From assembly GCA_023453125.1 (NCBI GenBank), contig JAEXUB010000158.1, positions 1 through 14,698 on the forward strand: a DNA stretch of 14,698 nucleotides, written 5' to 3'. The notes below the pieces were generated by a model that did no database searches, was not told the DNA's origin, and saw nothing but the letters and a program-made list of their open reading frames with translations. A program made the position numbers and the translations under genes. Below, in pieces: positions 13,779 through 14,698 of this stretch (position 1 is its first letter; every line of letters starts with the position of its first letter). The stretch comes from Bacteroidota bacterium (GTDB lineage: Bacteria; Bacteroidota; Ignavibacteria; Ignavibacteriales; Melioribacteraceae).

Positions 13779-14405
13779 TTGCTTCGAAATATCCTTTACA
13801 TAGCAGGAAGCGTTACAATCTTTTTTTTCGGGATGGTGTTGTACGGCGTAATTCTTAATTTAAGGCAAAATACGCTGGAAGAGGAAATGCAGGCAAAAAG
13901 AATCTCCTCCTTTTCAAAACCTGCAATTATTGTAAGCAAAAAGAAATATAACCTGGAACTTTATGAGGATACGGTTTTAGTAAAGACATATAAGGCGGCT
14001 TTTGGAAAAAGCGGCAGAATAATTAAAGAGTCCTTTACCGATAACGGGACTCCAAACGGAGATTATATGATTCAGCAGATAGATACCGTGTCCAAATACC
14101 ACAGGTTAATTCTGCTGAATTACCCTAATCAGTCTGACCTTATTGAAGCATATAAAAAACAATGGATTACCGAGGAAGAATACTATCTGATACTCGGAAA
14201 CATTAAAAAGGGGAAGCATCCTTTTGAAGGGGTTCAGAAATATGCCCGTATCGGAATTCACGGAATAGGAACTTATGATTTTATTTTCAGAAATCTTCCC
14301 TTTACATTTAACTGGACCAATGGTTCAATTGCCCTTAGCAACGGCGATATTGACGAGTTGCTCCGGGTTGTAAAAATAGGCACCCCGGTCTTAATAAAAG
14401 ATTAA
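13779..14405 (+). CDS. Membrane-anchored YkuD-type L,D-transpeptidase homologue with Ser in place of the catalytic Cys
   Basis: YkuD-domain enzymes form 3-3 peptidoglycan cross-links or attach proteins to the wall, using a cysteine in the pattern HxxG...[ST]xGC[IV]xL. This 208-residue protein starts at TTG (13779), with a weak AAGGG site at 13770-13774. The TTG start keeps an N-terminal membrane anchor (hydrophobic residues 5-27), and the ATG at 13833 would remove it. The YkuD domain spans about 48-206: a first strand PAIIVSKKKYNLELYED, NGTPNGDYMI (89-98), IGIHGIG (158-164) with His161, and WTNGSIALSNGDIDEL (179-194). The position of the catalytic cysteine is Ser183, codon TCA at 14325-14327. 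It may be inactive, act through serine, or be a binding protein. The next gene begins 4 bases after its stop. Confidence 0.85.
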   Translation: MLRNILYIAGSVTIFFFGMVLYGVILNLRQNTLEEEMQAKRISSFSKPAIIVSKKKYNLELYEDTVLVKTYKAAFGKSGRIIKESFTDNGTPNGDYMIQQIDTVSKYHRLILLNYPNQSDLIEAYKKQWITEEEYYLILGNIKKGKHPFEGVQKYARIGIHGIGTYDFIFRNLPFTFNWTNGSIALSNGDIDELLRVVKIGTPVLIKD

Positions 14406-14409
14406 TCCT

Positions 14410-14698
14410 ATGAAATTAAAAAGTTTTGTTTTACTTCTCATTTTTTCTTTTCTTACCGGCGCGGCATTATATGCCCAGCCGGCACAGTATGAACTTAAGA
14501 AAGTTGTATTCAGCGGCAACTCTGCACTTACGTCGCAGGAACTGGCAGGAGTGTGTATTTCCAAAGAATCTCCCGGCTGGTTTTCGCAGTTCCTTAATTC
14601 ATTTACATCGTTCGGCTCCGAAGCCGTATACTTTGATTCTCTTACTGTACCTCTCGATACGAAATTCATTAAGGACCTTTATCTATCCCGCGGATATT
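14410..14698 (+). CDS. Outer-membrane assembly protein with POTRA domain, BamA/TamA type (5' part)
   Basis: The frame runs from the ATG at 14410 off the right edge, giving 96 residues. Residues 1-22 are a Sec signal peptide (MKLKSFVLLLIFSF... ending ALYA before Gln23). From residue 27 the sequence reads YELKKVVFSGNSALTSQEL, the first strand and helix of a POTRA domain. A second strand with YFDSLTVPLDTKFIKDLYLSRGY follows, including the typical final lysine-rich helix and RGY turn. POTRA domains occur in BamA, which inserts beta-barrel proteins, and in TamA and related Omp85 proteins; which one this is depends on the missing part. It lies 4 bases after the YkuD gene, so co-transcription is likely. 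No clear Shine-Dalgarno is seen. Confidence 0.82.
   Translation, partial: MKLKSFVLLLIFSFLTGAALYAQPAQYELKKVVFSGNSALTSQELAGVCISKESPGWFSQFLNSFTSFGSEAVYFDSLTVPLDTKFIKDLYLSRGY

Overview
This is an ordinary chromosomal housekeeping stretch with no mobile elements, tRNA or rRNA genes, CRISPR arrays or phage genes. The organism is most likely a Gram-negative member of the Bacteroidota/Chlorobiota (FCB) group, probably Ignavibacteria-like. The supporting signs are a DUF3078 outer-membrane protein (a family typical of this group), Sec and lipoprotein signal peptides, a bacterial deoxyhypusine-synthase-like gene, and the gene order rplM-rpsI-rpsB-tsf-pyrH-frr. Several promoter-like sites also match TAnnTTTG, the -7 element known from Bacteroidota. 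Unlike classical Bacteroidia, most genes here carry clear Shine-Dalgarno sequences. The lineage call is an inference from gene content, not from a phylogeny.

Left part (1-6889): the 5' part of uvrB (minus strand, running off the left edge) is divergent from a two-gene unit, a DUF3078 outer-membrane protein and sufE. That unit converges on a minus-strand pair, an extended-SDR sugar epimerase and a deoxyhypusine-synthase-like gene, and the two units are separated by a strong bidirectional terminator. Divergent from the epimerase is a second two-gene unit, an exported protein of unknown function overlapping a branch-1 nitrilase by 4 bases. A second bidirectional terminator separates this unit from a minus-strand lipoprotein gene.

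Centre (6890-11340): a translation and growth cluster on the plus strand. A near-consensus promoter precedes rplM (GTG start) and rpsI. A strongly foldable 110-base gap, probably an S2 leader RNA, precedes rpsB and tsf. A terminator then stands almost against pyrH, which has no Shine-Dalgarno and almost no leader, followed by frr and another terminator. The products are ribosomal proteins L13, S9 and S2, elongation factor Ts, UMP kinase and ribosome recycling factor.

Right part (11341-14698): a malic enzyme/phosphotransacetylase fusion gene with its own terminator, then a membrane-anchored YkuD-type L,D-transpeptidase homologue, then the 5' end of a POTRA-containing outer-membrane assembly protein (BamA/TamA type). 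In the YkuD protein the position of the catalytic cysteine is a serine.

I see no clear undescribed multi-gene system. The points most worth a second look are the Cys-to-Ser change in the YkuD active site, the rpsB leader RNA, the possibly leaderless pyrH behind a terminator, the bacterial deoxyhypusine-synthase homologue, and the recurring TAnnTTTG promoter motif.
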